Of a DNA stretch of 64,000 nt, positions 8,147 through 17,718 are shown piece after piece; within the stretch, counting starts at the first letter, position 1, and every line of letters begins with the position of its first letter. A program made the position numbers and the translations under genes. This stretch comes from Corynebacterium aurimucosum (GTDB lineage Bacteria; Actinomycetota; Actinomycetes; Mycobacteriales; Mycobacteriaceae): the NCBI RefSeq assembly GCF_030408555.1, contig NZ_CP047048.1, positions 2,294,001-2,358,000 of the forward strand, in the 5' to 3' direction. The notes beneath the pieces are model-generated. The model saw only the letters and a list, made by a program, of their open reading frames with translations. It made no database searches and was not told the DNA's origin.

Positions 8147-10255
8147 CTAAGACTCAACCCCCGTGGCCTGGTTAATCAACCACGCATACTCGAATGCCGC
8201 CTGCCGCCACTTGGCATAGCGGCCAGACACACCACCATGGCCGGCGGCCATCTCAGTCTTGAGGAGGAACTCGCCACCGGTGGCGACGTCACGAAGCTTG
8301 GCCACCCACTTCGCCGGCTCCACGTAGAGCACGCGGGTGTCGTTAAGCGAGGTCAGCGCCAGGATATTGGGATACTTCTGCGGCGCAATGTTCTCATACG
8401 GTGAGTAAGAAGCCATGTAGTCATAGACCTCCGGGTCGTGGTACGGGTCGCCCCATTCTTCCCACTCCACCACCGTAAGCGGCAGCTCCGGCATGAGAAT
8501 CGAGGTCAGCGGATCCACGAAGGGCACGTTGGCCTCGATGGCCTTAAACCGATCTGGCGCCATGTTCGCCACCGCGCCCATGAGCAGACCACCGGCGGAG
8601 CCGCCCTCAGCCACCAAGGTGTCCGGCGTGGTCACCCGGCGCGCGATGAGGTCATCGGCCACCGCGATGAAGTCCGTAAACGTGTTCTTCTTAGCCAGCA
8701 TCTTGCCGTCGTCGTACCAGTTGCGGCCCATCTCACCACCACCGCGCACGTGCGCCATGGCAAAGATCATGCCGCGGTCCATGAGAGACAAACGGAAGAC
8801 CGAGAAATACGGGTCCATGTTCGCCTCATAGGAGCCGTAGCCATACAGCAGCGTCGGGTTCGGCTGCGTGCGGTCGAGGTCCGCGCGGTGCACGATGGAC
8901 ACCGGCACCTTCGTCCCGTCAGGCGCTTCAGACCAGACGCGGTAAGCCACGTACTCATCCTTGTCATAGCCGCCAGGGACTTCCTGTTCCTTCAGCAGCG
9001 TGTACTCGCCGGTGGCCACGCGGTAATCAAAGAGCTGGGCTGGCTGGATGAAGGAGGTATAGCTCACGCGCAGCACCGGCGCATCCCACTCCGGGTTGCC
9101 GGCCACGCCAACGGTGTAGAGCTCCTCGTTGAAGTTGAGCTCGTCGAAACGCGCCCACCCCTCCCGCACATCCATTACCGCGGCACGGCCAATGCCGCCG
9201 CGGCGGTAGCCCACGACGATCTGGTCGCGGTAACAATCCACGCCTTCAATGCGCACGGTGTCATCATGCGGCATGAGGACGGTGAGTTCGCGCAAGGCTG
9301 GAAGGTCATCGGAGACAGGACAGTAGCCTAAGGCAAAGTTGGGGCCGGTGGCATTGTGCGTGACAACCCAGTAGTCGGTGCCGTCCACCACCGCATGGTC
9401 GACGTCATAGTCCACGCCGGTCTCCCGCTCCCAGAGGCAGCGGAACTCCCCCTCGGGGTTGGACTGCTCGAGCACCCACGCCTCATTCGTCGTCTTCGAG
9501 CCGGACACAATCATGATGTACTTCTCGCTGCGGGTCGTCCCCACGCCAATGCCGAAACGCGAATCCTCCTCGCGCATGACCACGACGTCCTCTGACTGCG
9601 GGGTTCCCACACGGTGGCGCCACACGGTGTCCGGCCGCCAGGCATCATCGACGGTGGTGTAGAACATGAACTCCTCCCCGACCCACGTCGCGCCATAGAA
9701 GATGCCTTCTAGGCGGTCCTCCAACAGCTCTCCTGTGCGCAGGTCCTTGATGAAGAGCTCAAAGCGCTCGTCGCCGGCCACGTCCACGGAATAGGCCAGC
9801 AGGTCACCGGAATCGCTCACCGAAGAAGCACCCAGGGCGAAGAAGTCGTGGTCTTCGGCGAGCGCGTTGACGTCGAGAAGCACCTGCTCCCCTTCCGGCG
9901 CCCCCTCCTCCGGGATGGTCGGCGGAGTCCACGGATCAGAGCCTTCCGACACCGGGATGCGGCAGCTGTAGCCGTACTCCTGCCCCTCCTCGGTGCGCCC
10001 GTAGTACCAGTACTTACCGCGGCGCTGGGGCACGGACATGTCCGTCTGCTTAATGCGGGACTTGACCTCAGTGAAGATGTTCTCCGTCAAGGTGTCCAGG
10101 TGTGCGGTGCGCTCCTTGGTGTAGGCGTTTTCGGCCTCCAAGTATTCGCGGGTCTCCGGGGAGTCTTTCTCACGCAGCCACTCGTAGTTATCGATGAAGC
10201 TGCGGCCATGGAACTCACGGGTGACCGGGCGTTTCGCTGCGTGTGGTGCGTTCAT
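8147..10255 (-). CDS. ptrB: Oligopeptidase B / prolyl oligopeptidase family S9A peptidase
   Basis: 702-residue cytoplasmic serine peptidase that cleaves short peptides, in this subfamily usually after basic residues. An N-terminal beta-propeller (about 1-420) precedes an alpha/beta hydrolase domain. The catalytic Ser lies in EGGSAGGLL (about residue 555), the Asp in SLNDTRV (about 640) and the His in AAGHGGVSG (about 675). MAHVRGGGEMGRNWY is a family signature. The start ATG 10255 has an AAGGAGG ribosome site that overlaps the purC stop codon, so it is translated from the purC transcript. Oligopeptidase B is distinguished from prolyl endopeptidase here by overall resemblance only. Confidence 0.88.
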   Translation of the reverse strand: MNAPHAAKRPVTREFHGRSFIDNYEWLREKDSPETREYLEAENAYTKERTAHLDTLTENIFTEVKSRIKQTDMSVPQRRGKYWYYGRTEEGQEYGYSCRIPVSEGSDPWTPPTIPEEGAPEGEQVLLDVNALAEDHDFFALGASSVSDSGDLLAYSVDVAGDERFELFIKDLRTGELLEDRLEGIFYGATWVGEEFMFYTTVDDAWRPDTVWRHRVGTPQSEDVVVMREEDSRFGIGVGTTRSEKYIMIVSGSKTTNEAWVLEQSNPEGEFRCLWERETGVDYDVDHAVVDGTDYWVVTHNATGPNFALGYCPVSDDLPALRELTVLMPHDDTVRIEGVDCYRDQIVVGYRRGGIGRAAVMDVREGWARFDELNFNEELYTVGVAGNPEWDAPVLRVSYTSFIQPAQLFDYRVATGEYTLLKEQEVPGGYDKDEYVAYRVWSEAPDGTKVPVSIVHRADLDRTQPNPTLLYGYGSYEANMDPYFSVFRLSLMDRGMIFAMAHVRGGGEMGRNWYDDGKMLAKKNTFTDFIAVADDLIARRVTTPDTLVAEGGSAGGLLMGAVANMAPDRFKAIEANVPFVDPLTSILMPELPLTVVEWEEWGDPYHDPEVYDYMASYSPYENIAPQKYPNILALTSLNDTRVLYVEPAKWVAKLRDVATGGEFLLKTEMAAGHGGVSGRYAKWRQAAFEYAWLINQATGVES

Positions 10256-10264
10256 TCAGCCTCC

Positions 10265-11122
10265 TTAAAAAGTGGTCCCGGACAGGCGTTCAAAGGCCTC
10301 AACATAACGCGCGCGGGTGGCCTGGACAACGTCATCCGGCAGGCGCGGCGGCGTGGACTCCTTGTCCCAGCCGGAGTCGGTGAGCCAATCGCGCACGTAC
10401 TGCTTATCAAAGGAAGGCTGGACCTTGCCTTCCTCGTAGGTATCGGCCGGCCAGTAGCGCGAGGAGTCCGGGGTGAGGACCTCATCAGCTAAGACCAAAG
10501 TGCCGTGCTTATCGACGCCAAACTCGAACTTCGTATCCGCCAAAATAATGCCCTTCTCCTCCGCCAGCGCGGCGGCCGTGGCATAAATGCGCAGGGTGGC
10601 TTCGCGCAGGTGCTCAGCTCGCTCGCGGCCTAGCTTCTCCACAACGACGTCGAAGGAGACGTTCTCATCGTGGTCGCCCTGCTCCGCCTTGGTGGCCGGG
10701 GTGAAAATGGGCTCGGGCAGGCGGGAGGCCTCGGTCAGCCCCTCCGGCAGCTCGACGCCGCACACGCTGCCGGATGCCTTGTATTCCTTCAGCCCGGAGC
10801 CGGTGAGGTAACCGCGGGCGACGCACTCGAAGGGCAGCATGTCGAGCTTCTGCACCACCATGGCGCGGCCGAGTACCTCTTCGGGGATGCGCTCATCATC
10901 GAGCGGGCCGGCGAGGTGGTTAGGGAAATCAATGACGTCGAAGAAGAACTTCGAGGTCGCCGTAAGCACACGGCCCTTGTCCGGAATGGCGGGCTCCAGG
11001 GCGTGGTCGTAGGCGGAAATGCGGTCGGAGACGACCATGAGCAGGGTATTGTCGTCGATTTCGTAGATATCGCGCACCTTGCCGGAGGCGATGTGGGCAT
11101 AGGAAGAAAGTTCTGGACGCAT
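10265..11122 (-). CDS. purC: Phosphoribosylaminoimidazole-succinocarboxamide (SAICAR) synthase
   Basis: 285 residues; joins CAIR with aspartate, using ATP, in purine synthesis. Signatures: [12 protein letters not shown] near the N-terminus, [19 protein letters not shown] (ATP/substrate site), [11 protein letters not shown], and [10 protein letters not shown] chose ATG 11122 ([10 protein letters not shown]): a TAGGAT -10 ends 7 nt upstream, consistent with leaderless initiation; an upstream ATG adding three residues is less likely. A 14-bp palindrome overlaps this promoter. The gene is followed directly by oligopeptidase B. Confidence 0.95.
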   Translation of the reverse strand: MRPELSSYAHIASGKVRDIYEIDDNTLLMVVSDRISAYDHALEPAIPDKGRVLTATSKFFFDVIDFPNHLAGPLDDERIPEEVLGRAMVVQKLDMLPFECVARGYLTGSGLKEYKASGSVCGVELPEGLTEASRLPEPIFTPATKAEQGDHDENVSFDVVVEKLGRERAEHLREATLRIYATAAALAEEKGIILADTKFEFGVDKHGTLVLADEVLTPDSSRYWPADTYEEGKVQPSFDKQYVRDWLTDSGWDKESTPPRLPDDVVQATRARYVEAFERLSGTTF

Positions 11123-11129
11123 GACATAC

Positions 11130-11146
11130 ATCCTAGACCCGTCTAG
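11130..11146 (-). promoter_or_regulatory. purC leaderless -10 with overlapping palindrome
   Basis: The -10 TAGGAT (11135-11130, minus strand) ends 7 nt before the purC ATG. CTAGAC-CC-GTCTAG (11133-11146) is a perfect 6-2-6 palindrome overlapping its upstream edge, placed to act as an operator. Regulator unknown. Confidence 0.5.
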
Positions 11147-11186
11147 ACTGCTTCAAGATACATCCCAAGCATGAGGAGTTAAGCCT

Positions 11187-11993
11187 GTGCACTCTCGCAT
11201 GATCTCCCTTTTGACCTCCGCTGCACTGGTGGGCGGTGCCCTGAGCGTGCCGGCGGCGCAGGCTGCCGATATCTCCGTGCGCGAATCTGACCACGGCCAA
11301 TGGCTGTGCACGATGTCGGCCTCGGCCACGGATCGCGAGCTAGCCCGGGACGTCCGCGCTGGATATATCGCGACGATTAAGGCGACTTCCGAGCAGATTC
11401 AAGCGCAGTTCCCGAAGCTGGATTTCTCCGCGTATACCTCGCGCGATATCAGCAAGGCTCCGGGCTATGCGGCGACGGTGGCCGCGCTGGCCAAGGCCGG
11501 CTACACGGGCGCGGATATGGTCATCATCATGGTCGGCGCAACCGCCCCAGAGGACGTGGTGGAGGATGAATCGGTGCTGCTGCCGCAGGACGCCGAGTAC
11601 TCCATCAATGCTGCTGCCGCCCGCGCAAAGAAGGGACCGGCGCCACTACTGTCGACGGGTAGCGATTTCAGCCCCAAGCTGCGCGCCGCTCTGGCAGAAA
11701 ACCAGGCACAGGAGAAAGAAGCCGTTGACGCCTTCAACGCAGCGCAGGTGCAGTCTTTCGCTGAGTGCGTCGAGGAACTGCGCAGCCGCGGTGCGCAAGA
11801 AGGCATCCAGCCGGTGCCGGAGCTGCCCATTCCGGGCAAGACGACGCAGCAGCAAACCTCGTCCACGGGTGCTGCGGTTCTCGGCATCATGGCGGTGCTC
11901 ACCGCGCTGATGCTCGGCGGCTACCTCGCCTCCAACGGGAAATCCCTCGGCGGCTTCGAGTTGCCGGTGCTCCGCATCCCCGGGATGGCCTAA
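11187..11993 (+). CDS. Secreted protein with C-terminal membrane anchor, unknown function
   Basis: 268 residues from GTG 11187, preceded by GAGGAG 10 nt upstream. The Sec signal peptide ends near AAQAAD (about residue 27). The mature part has one Cys near the start (QWLCTMSAS) and one near SFAECVEEL, possibly a disulphide pair, then a Pro/Gln/Thr linker and a hydrophobic helix (about 228-250, AAVLGIMAVLTALMLGGYLA) with a short tail ending LRIPGMA. The arrangement suggests an envelope protein tethered at its C-terminus. No domain recognised. It is divergent from purC. Confidence 0.75.
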   Translation: MHSRMISLLTSAALVGGALSVPAAQAADISVRESDHGQWLCTMSASATDRELARDVRAGYIATIKATSEQIQAQFPKLDFSAYTSRDISKAPGYAATVAALAKAGYTGADMVIIMVGATAPEDVVEDESVLLPQDAEYSINAAAARAKKGPAPLLSTGSDFSPKLRAALAENQAQEKEAVDAFNAAQVQSFAECVEELRSRGAQEGIQPVPELPIPGKTTQQQTSSTGAAVLGIMAVLTALMLGGYLASNGKSLGGFELPVLRIPGMA

Positions 11994-12032
11994 GAGCTGG
12001 TGACGGGTGGCCCGGGACGTCGATAGAAGGTC

Positions 12033-12087
12033 GTTTCGATCAAATAGGAGCAGAAACCCCCGGCGGGCAACCTTAATTGATCGAAAC
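12033..12087. repeat. Inverted repeat 1 (11-bp arms)
   Basis: GTTTCGATCAA (12033-12043) and TTGATCGAAAC (12077-12087) are perfect inverted copies 33 nt apart. The right arm continues into CGTACC, a near copy of the sequence used in the next inverted repeat. Confidence 0.7.
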
Positions 12088-12104
12088 GTACCTGGACCGG
12101 GCCA

Positions 12105-12178
12105 GCGCGGTACGTTTTCGTAAATAGAGCCTCAAAAACTCACGTTTGAGAGGGCTTGTCTGCGAAAACGTACCGCGC
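12105..12178. repeat. Inverted repeat 2 (16-bp perfect arms) with inner hairpin
   Basis: GCGCGGTACGTTTTCG (12105-12120) and CGAAAACGTACCGCGC (12163-12178) are perfect 16-bp inverted arms. Inside them CTCAAA (12131-12136) and TTTGAG (12145-12150) form a second stem. The element lies between the convergent secreted-protein gene and purB. It may be a structured terminator, a small RNA or a short palindromic mobile repeat. Confidence 0.7.
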
Positions 12179-12217
12179 CGGGTCGTCCCTTCACAGGGGA
12201 TCCCCCGGCCGCGTGAG

Positions 12218-13657
12218 CTAGAGGATTTCGCCCGGGGTGTAGGCCGCGGCCTGCGGGTGCTGGTCAGCAATCGCCTTGATGCGGCCCAGAATCTGGCTCA
12301 CCTGCGACTCGGCAGCACCGATGAAGGCGTGCTTATCCGACAGCGCGGCCTCGAGAGCGGCGGCATCGAGCGGCAGGCGCTCGTCGGCAGCCAGGCGCTC
12401 AATCAGGTCCTGCTCCCCGCCATTCTCGCGCATGTTGAGTGCTACAGCGACGGCGTTTTCCTTGATGACCTCGTGCGCGGTCTCACGGCCCACGCCCGCG
12501 CGCACCGCCGCCATGAGGATGCGGGTGGTGGCGAGGAAGGGCAGGTAGCGCTCTAGCTCACGGTCGATCATCGCCGGGAAAGCACCGAATTCTGCCAGCA
12601 CGGTGAGGAAGGTTTCGAACATGCCGTCAATGGCAAAGAAAGCATCCGGCAAGGCAACGCGGCGCACCACCGAGCAGAAGACGTCGCCCTCGTTCCACTG
12701 CTGGCCGGACAGGTCCGCCACCATCGTCAGGTAGCCGCGCAGAATGACCTGGAAACCGCCGACGCGCTCGCAGGAGCGGGCATTCATCTTGTGCGGCATC
12801 GCAGAGGACCCAACCTGGCCCTCCTTGAAGCCTTCAGTCACGGTTTCGTTGCCGGCCATGAGGCGGATGGTCGTCGCCAGTGAGGAGGGCGCAGCACCAA
12901 GCTCCACCAGCGCGGAAACAGCATCGAAGTCGAGGGAGCGCGGGTAAACCTGGCCCACCGAGTTGAATACGCGAGAGAAGCCCAGGTGATCCGCAATGCG
13001 CGTTTCTAGCGCCGCGAGCTTGTCCTCGGATCCGCCCATGAGGTCAAGCATGTCCTGCGAGGTGCCCATCGGGCCCTTGATGCCGCGCAGCGGGTAACGG
13101 CTCAGCAGAGACTCCACGCGCTCGATGCCGAGCAGCAGTTCGTCGGCAGCCGAGGCGAAACGCTTGCCCAGGGTCGTCGCCTGGGCAGCGACGTTGTGGG
13201 AGCGGCCCGCCATCACCAGCGTCTGGTACTGCGCGGCGCGCTCACCGATGCGGGAGACCACCGCGATGGCTTTATCGCGGGTCAGCTCCAAAGAACGCAG
13301 AATCTGCAGCTGTTCCACGTTCTCCGTCAGATCACGCGAGGTCATGCCCTTGTGGATGTGCTCGCAGCCGGCCAGGGCGTTGAACTCCTCGATGCGAGCT
13401 TTAACGTCGTGGCGCGTGACGCGCTCACGCTCCGCGATGGAGGCGAGGTCGACGTTCTCAACCTGCGCCTCGTAAGCGGCGATAGCCGCAGCTGGGATGT
13501 CGACGCCGAGATCCTTCTGCGCCTTCATCACCGCAATCCACAGCTGGCGCTCCAGGATGATCTTGTGTTCTGGGGACCAGATTTCAGCCATCTCGGGGGA
13601 GGCGTATCGAGCGGACAGGACGTTGGAAATGTTCTTCTTTTCAGCCACGTCGCTCAT
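12218..13657 (-). CDS. purB: Adenylosuccinate lyase
   Basis: 479-residue fumarase/aspartase-superfamily enzyme; splits SAICAR to AICAR and adenylosuccinate to AMP, releasing fumarate. The superfamily signature is clear: GSSAMPHKMNARSCERV near residue 285. HKGMTSRDLTENVEQ (about 102) and MAGRSHNVAAQATTLGKRF (about 150) supply the catalytic His regions. It lies 39 nt downstream of purD in the same orientation. Confidence 0.95.
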   Translation of the reverse strand: MSDVAEKKNISNVLSARYASPEMAEIWSPEHKIILERQLWIAVMKAQKDLGVDIPAAAIAAYEAQVENVDLASIAERERVTRHDVKARIEEFNALAGCEHIHKGMTSRDLTENVEQLQILRSLELTRDKAIAVVSRIGERAAQYQTLVMAGRSHNVAAQATTLGKRFASAADELLLGIERVESLLSRYPLRGIKGPMGTSQDMLDLMGGSEDKLAALETRIADHLGFSRVFNSVGQVYPRSLDFDAVSALVELGAAPSSLATTIRLMAGNETVTEGFKEGQVGSSAMPHKMNARSCERVGGFQVILRGYLTMVADLSGQQWNEGDVFCSVVRRVALPDAFFAIDGMFETFLTVLAEFGAFPAMIDRELERYLPFLATTRILMAAVRAGVGRETAHEVIKENAVAVALNMRENGGEQDLIERLAADERLPLDAAALEAALSDKHAFIGAAESQVSQILGRIKAIADQHPQAAAYTPGEIL

Positions 13658-13696
13658 TATTCCACGCCTCGCCCCAAAGGAGGCATTATCAGCGGA

Positions 13697-14971
13697 TTAG
13701 ATGCTGATCTGGCCCTTCTCCGCTGGGAGTGCGATGTCTGTGCGGAAGAAGCTGCCCTCCAGCTCGATGCCGCCGAGAATCTCGTAGGCGGCAGCACGGG
13801 CATCGGCGAGGGTGGCGCCGCGACCGAGGACGTTGAGGACGCGCCCACCGTTGGAGACGTAGCCGCCCTCCCCCGTAGTGGTGCCGGCATGGAGGATCCG
13901 GGTGGGGTCATCCAGGTCCGGCGAGGTAATCGGATCGCCCTTGCGCGGGGAGGCCGGGTAGCCCTCTGCGGCCAGCACCACGGTAACGGCGTAGCCCTCT
14001 TCCCACTCCAGCGGCGCAAGTTCCGCCAGCTGTCCAGTGGCGGTGGCATTCAAAACCTCACCCAGCGGAGACTTCAGCAAGGCAAGCACCGCCTGTGTCT
14101 CCGGGTCTCCGAAGCGGGCATTGAATTCCACCACGGCCGGGCCTTCCTTGCCCCATGCCAGGCCGGCGTAGAGCAAGCCAGAGTAGGGAGTGCCACGCTT
14201 GACCATTTCCTTGGCCACGGGAACGCAGACTTCGTCGACGATGCGCTGGACGCCGTCGGCAGGCAGCCACGGCAGCGGGGTGTAGGCACCCATGCCGCCG
14301 GTGTTGGGGCCTTCATCGTTGTCATAGGCGCGCTTATGGTCCTGTGCCGGGAGCAGCGGGACGACGGTTTCGCCATCCACGAGGCAGAACAGGGACACTT
14401 CGGGGCCGTCGAGGAAGGACTCGAGCAGCACTGGGTTACCCACGGCGTGAACCGCATCAACGTGCGCGCGGGCCGCGTCGCGGGACTCGGTCACCACGAC
14501 GCCCTTGCCGCCGGCCAAGCCGTCGTCCTTAACCACGAAGTGCGGGCCGAAACGATCGAGGGCGGCCTCGATGTCCGCATCGCTGGTGCCGGGGGCGAGC
14601 TGCTCCGCGCGGGCGGTGCGCACGCCGGCGGCCGCCATGACATCCTTGGCAAAGGCCTTGGAACCCTCGATCTGTGCCGCGCTTGCCGACGGCCCGAAGA
14701 CCGCAATGCCGCGCTCGCGCAGAGCATCCGCCACGCCTTTCACCAGCGGCACCTCCGGCCCAATGACGACCAGATCCGCGTCAATATCAACCGCCAGCTC
14801 CGTCATGCGCGCAGGATCGTCCACTTGGGAATACTCCGGGTGAATGGTGGCTTGCTTGGCATGTGCCGGGGAACCCGGTGCGATGTGCAAATCGGTAACA
14901 GAGGGATCAGATTTAAGGCCAGTGAGCAGGGCGTGTTCGCGGCCGCCCGAGCCAATAACGAGAATGCGCAT
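13697..14971 (-). CDS. purD: Phosphoribosylamine-glycine ligase (GAR synthetase)
   Basis: 424-residue ATP-grasp enzyme, step 2 of purine synthesis. N-terminal [19 protein letters not shown]-grasp [11 protein letters not shown], the family signature [12 protein letters not shown] and a C-terminal VLNVLGRG stretch are all present. I start at ATG 14971: a TAAGAT -10 ends 7 nt upstream, implying leaderless translation, and homologs begin here; an extension to 15031 is unlikely. Upstream of purB in the same direction. Confidence 0.95.
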   Translation of the reverse strand: MRILVIGSGGREHALLTGLKSDPSVTDLHIAPGSPAHAKQATIHPEYSQVDDPARMTELAVDIDADLVVIGPEVPLVKGVADALRERGIAVFGPSASAAQIEGSKAFAKDVMAAAGVRTARAEQLAPGTSDADIEAALDRFGPHFVVKDDGLAGGKGVVVTESRDAARAHVDAVHAVGNPVLLESFLDGPEVSLFCLVDGETVVPLLPAQDHKRAYDNDEGPNTGGMGAYTPLPWLPADGVQRIVDEVCVPVAKEMVKRGTPYSGLLYAGLAWGKEGPAVVEFNARFGDPETQAVLALLKSPLGEVLNATATGQLAELAPLEWEEGYAVTVVLAAEGYPASPRKGDPITSPDLDDPTRILHAGTTTGEGGYVSNGGRVLNVLGRGATLADARAAAYEILGGIELEGSFFRTDIALPAEKGQISI

Positions 14972-14978
14972 ACCGTCT

Positions 14979-14998
14979 ATCTTAACTGGCGGTAGCCT
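14979..14998. promoter_or_regulatory. Back-to-back leaderless promoters of purD and the HIT gene
   Basis: Minus-strand TAAGAT (14984-14979) ends 7 nt before purD ATG 14971. Plus-strand TAGCCT (14993-14998) ends 7 nt before the HIT gene ATG 15006. The start codons are only 34 bp apart, so the two promoters must face away from each other with overlapping upstream regions. Confidence 0.5.
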
Positions 14999-15005
14999 AG
15001 GGGCC

Positions 15006-15434
15006 ATGTCTTCCGTATTTACAAAGATCATCGAGGGCGAGCTGCCAGCTCGCTTTGTCTACCGCGACGAGAAATGCGTGGCATTTTTGTCCATCGAGCC
15101 GCTGCGTTATGGCCACACCTTGGTGGTGCCGATCGAGGAGGTCGATAAGTGGACTGACCTCGATTCTCAGACTTGGGCCCACCTCAACGAGATTGCTCTA
15201 GAGATCGGTGGCGCCATTAGGACGGCCTTTGATACCCCACGTACCGGCTACATCATCGCCGGCTTCGACGTGCCGCATACCCACATCCACCTCTTCCCCA
15301 CCGAGAAGATGGAAGACTACGACTTCGCCAAGGCCTTCGCTGCCGACGCCACCGACCCCGCCGCCATGGACGAGGCCGCCGCGCGCATCCGCCAGCACCT
15401 CGGCACGGATGAGGATGGCCGCCGCAGCAACTAG
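15006..15434 (+). CDS. HIT-family nucleotide-binding hydrolase
   Basis: 142 residues. The histidine triad HTHIHLFP (about residue 98) is intact and is preceded by [10 protein letters not shown]. The early segment [20 protein letters not shown] is typical of HINT/HIT proteins, which hydrolyse nucleoside phosphoramidates or similar nucleotides. ATG 15006 has a TAGCCT -10 ending 7 nt upstream. Its stop is 3 nt from the stop of the convergent phoS gene. The physiological substrate cannot be told from sequence. Confidence 0.88.
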   Translation: MSSVFTKIIEGELPARFVYRDEKCVAFLSIEPLRYGHTLVVPIEEVDKWTDLDSQTWAHLNEIALEIGGAIRTAFDTPRTGYIIAGFDVPHTHIHLFPTEKMEDYDFAKAFAADATDPAAMDEAAARIRQHLGTDEDGRRSN

Positions 15435-15437
15435 GCG

Positions 15438-16883
15438 CTAACTGCCGCTCGTCGGCGCCTTGGGGAGGCGGACGGTAAAGACCGATCCGCTGCCCAGCTC
15501 AGAGTCCACGGAGATTGAACCGCCGTGCTGCTCGACGAGTGATTTCACGATGGCCAAGCCCAAGCCCGAGCCACCCGTATCGCGGGTCCGTGAACTATCC
15601 GCACGGTAGAAGCGCTCAAAGATATGGGCTGCATCTTCGGGGGAGATGCCCTTGCCGTCATCGGCGACGTCGATAAGCACGTTCTCCTCATCATCCCGCA
15701 AAGTCAGCGTCACCGATGCCTCGTCACCACCGTGACGGATACCGTTAGATACCAAGTTGAGCAACACTTGGTGCAGGCGGTCCGCGTCACCGTTGACTAT
15801 CGGAATCTCGGAGGCTTCATTGTTGACGTTGATCGTGCGGCCAGAAAAGGCCGCGCGTGCCGAAGAGCCCACGGAAAGCACGAGCTCCAGCATGTCTACC
15901 TCGCGCATATCGAGGCGCGATCCCTCCGCACGCGTCAGGGCTAGCAAGTCCTCCACCAGCAACGACATGCGCTGCGACTCGGCATCGATCTTGCTGAAGA
16001 CAAATTCCGGATCTTTAGTCGCCCCCGAACGGTACAGCTCCGTGTAGCCGCGCAGGCTGGTCAGCGGCGTGCGCAGCTCGTGGGAGGCATCGCCGACGAA
16101 GCGGCGCATCTGCTGCTCCTTTTCCTGCGCATGGACGACGGAGTTCTGCAACTGTCCCAGCATGACGTTAAGCGCCGCGGCGAGCTGGCCTACCTCGGTA
16201 TGTAGCGGCCACTCTGGCACGCGCTTGTCCAGGTTGCCGGCCGCGATTTGGGAGGCCGTTTTCTCGACCACGCGCAGCGGCCGCAGCGCCCGGTGGATCA
16301 GCCACATACCCACGAGCGCGATAATGAGCATGACCAGCGCCGCGATGATGACCTGGACTATAGCGAGGCCTTTCAGAATGGAGTTTTCCGTCGTCATGTC
16401 TTTAGCGACGACCACCACGGAGCCATCCGTCTTGAGCTGCGCCACGGCACGCCATTCGGTTTCGCCTTGAATTGAGCGAACGGTGCTAGGTTCACCACCA
16501 ACGACCACCGAACGAGCATCCGGCAACGCCGCCGTCGGCCGCGTGGTTACCACGGAGCCATCGGGATAATACGCCAGTGCTACATAGTCCGTCGGGGGTC
16601 GGCGGCTCCCGTCCTGCGGCGTGTAGAAAGTCGCGTCGAGATTGCTGGCCCAAGAACTCAGGGCATCATTCAGCTCGGTGTCCACGCGGGTGTAGAGCAC
16701 GTTGCGCATGATCGACGAGACCGCCAAGGAGGACATAGCCAGGCCCAGGCCCGAAACCAGCACCATCAAGACGAGCAGCCACGTGCGCAAGGGCAGCGCT
16801 TTAGGTCGCTGCATGCGCCGGCGCAAGGCGCTATTGAGCACCGGCGTGGATCCGGAATCCGGGTTCGCGGTGGATTCGCTCAT
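15438..16883 (-). CDS. phoS: Sensor histidine kinase, PhoS of the PhoS-PhoR phosphate system
   Basis: 481-residue membrane kinase. TM1 about 33-55, an extracellular sensor loop about 56-160, TM2 about 175-198, then a HAMP linker (HRALRPLRVVEKTASQIAAG). The phospho-acceptor His is in GDASHELRTPLTSL (about 258). N box VLLNLVSNGIRHGG, G1 DVADDGKGI, F box FERFYRAD and G2 GGSGLGLAIV are all intact. It lies 11 nt after phoR. The assignment rests on the PhoP-like partner and on synteny with C. glutamicum, where phoS-phoR follows purB-purD and controls phosphate starvation genes. Confidence 0.85.
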   Translation of the reverse strand: MSESTANPDSGSTPVLNSALRRRMQRPKALPLRTWLLVLMVLVSGLGLAMSSLAVSSIMRNVLYTRVDTELNDALSSWASNLDATFYTPQDGSRRPPTDYVALAYYPDGSVVTTRPTAALPDARSVVVGGEPSTVRSIQGETEWRAVAQLKTDGSVVVVAKDMTTENSILKGLAIVQVIIAALVMLIIALVGMWLIHRALRPLRVVEKTASQIAAGNLDKRVPEWPLHTEVGQLAAALNVMLGQLQNSVVHAQEKEQQMRRFVGDASHELRTPLTSLRGYTELYRSGATKDPEFVFSKIDAESQRMSLLVEDLLALTRAEGSRLDMREVDMLELVLSVGSSARAAFSGRTINVNNEASEIPIVNGDADRLHQVLLNLVSNGIRHGGDEASVTLTLRDDEENVLIDVADDGKGISPEDAAHIFERFYRADSSRTRDTGGSGLGLAIVKSLVEQHGGSISVDSELGSGSVFTVRLPKAPTSGS

Positions 16884-16894
16884 AGTGAAAAAGC

Positions 16895-17599
16895 CTACGA
16901 GCGCGGTGTGCGCAGCACATAACCGACACCACGGACGGTGTGGATGAGCGGAGTATCGCCGGTATCAATCTTGCGGCGCAGATAAGAAATGTAGGACTCA
17001 ACCACGTTGCCATCGCCGCCAAAGTCGTAGTGCCAAACGTTATCCAGAATCTTGGACTTGGACAGCACCACCTCGCGGTTCTGCATGAGGTAGCGCAGCA
17101 GGTTGAACTCGGTGGGCGAAAGCTCCACGATCTCCCCTGCCTTGGTGACCTCGTGGGTGTCATCGTTGAGGGTGAGGTCGGCATAGGTCATGGTGGCGTC
17201 ACCGTTCTGGTCATCCACCGTGCTGCCGCGGCGCAGGATCACGCGCAGGCGGGTGATGACCTCTTCCAGGCTGAAGGGCTTGGTGACGTAATCATCCGCC
17301 CCAATGGTCAGGCCATGGATTCGCTGATCCACGCTGTCTTTGGCGGTGAGGTAGAGGACGGGGCCGTCGAGGCCTTCCGCGCGCAGCTTGCCCAGCAACT
17401 CAAAACCATCCATGCCCGGCATCATGACGTCCATGATGTAGGCATCAGGGTTGATCTCCCGCGCGATGCGCAGGGCTTCGTTGCCGGAGTTGGCGCTGTG
17501 TACATCGAAGCCCTGAAACTTCAGGGAAACAGTAAGTAGTTCAACGATATTGGGCTCGTCATCGACGACAAGTACCTTGACGTCCTTTGAATCATCCAT
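16895..17599 (-). CDS. phoR: Response regulator PhoR (OmpR/PhoP family)
   Basis: 234 residues: receiver domain (acid pair DDE near residue 14, phospho-acceptor Asp in YIMDVMMPG about residue 58, Lys in DDYVTKPFSLEE about 107) and a winged-helix DNA-binding domain (SPTEFNLLRYL; VVESYISYLRRKID; HTVRGVGYVLR). It closely resembles mycobacterial PhoP. In C. glutamicum the homologous PhoR activates pst, ugp, ushA, nucH and phoC under phosphate limitation. First gene of the phoR-phoS operon. A TTCTCA-N7-TGAGAA inverted repeat and a TTCACAGC half-site lie upstream. Confidence 0.88.
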   Translation of the reverse strand: MDDSKDVKVLVVDDEPNIVELLTVSLKFQGFDVHSANSGNEALRIAREINPDAYIMDVMMPGMDGFELLGKLRAEGLDGPVLYLTAKDSVDQRIHGLTIGADDYVTKPFSLEEVITRLRVILRRGSTVDDQNGDATMTYADLTLNDDTHEVTKAGEIVELSPTEFNLLRYLMQNREVVLSKSKILDNVWHYDFGGDGNVVESYISYLRRKIDTGDTPLIHTVRGVGYVLRTPRS

Positions 17600-17652
17600 G
17601 GTCCCGCTCTGGTCCTTTCTCCGCTGTTCCTATGACTAGGTGGCGTGGGGGT

Positions 17653-17671
17653 TTCTCATTCAAAGTGAGAA
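17653..17671. promoter_or_regulatory. Inverted repeat upstream of phoR
   Basis: TTCTCA-N7-TGAGAA, 54-72 bp upstream of the phoR start. Symmetry suggests an operator, but no known factor is matched. Confidence 0.35.
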
Positions 17672-17718
17672 GTATTGCACTACACCTTCCCAGGGTACTG
17701 AGCGGAGTCTGGACGTGC

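Noticed and set aside
13196..14995. 599-residue open frame on the plus strand across purB and purD
   Set aside because: Antisense to two intact purine genes and spans their junction.
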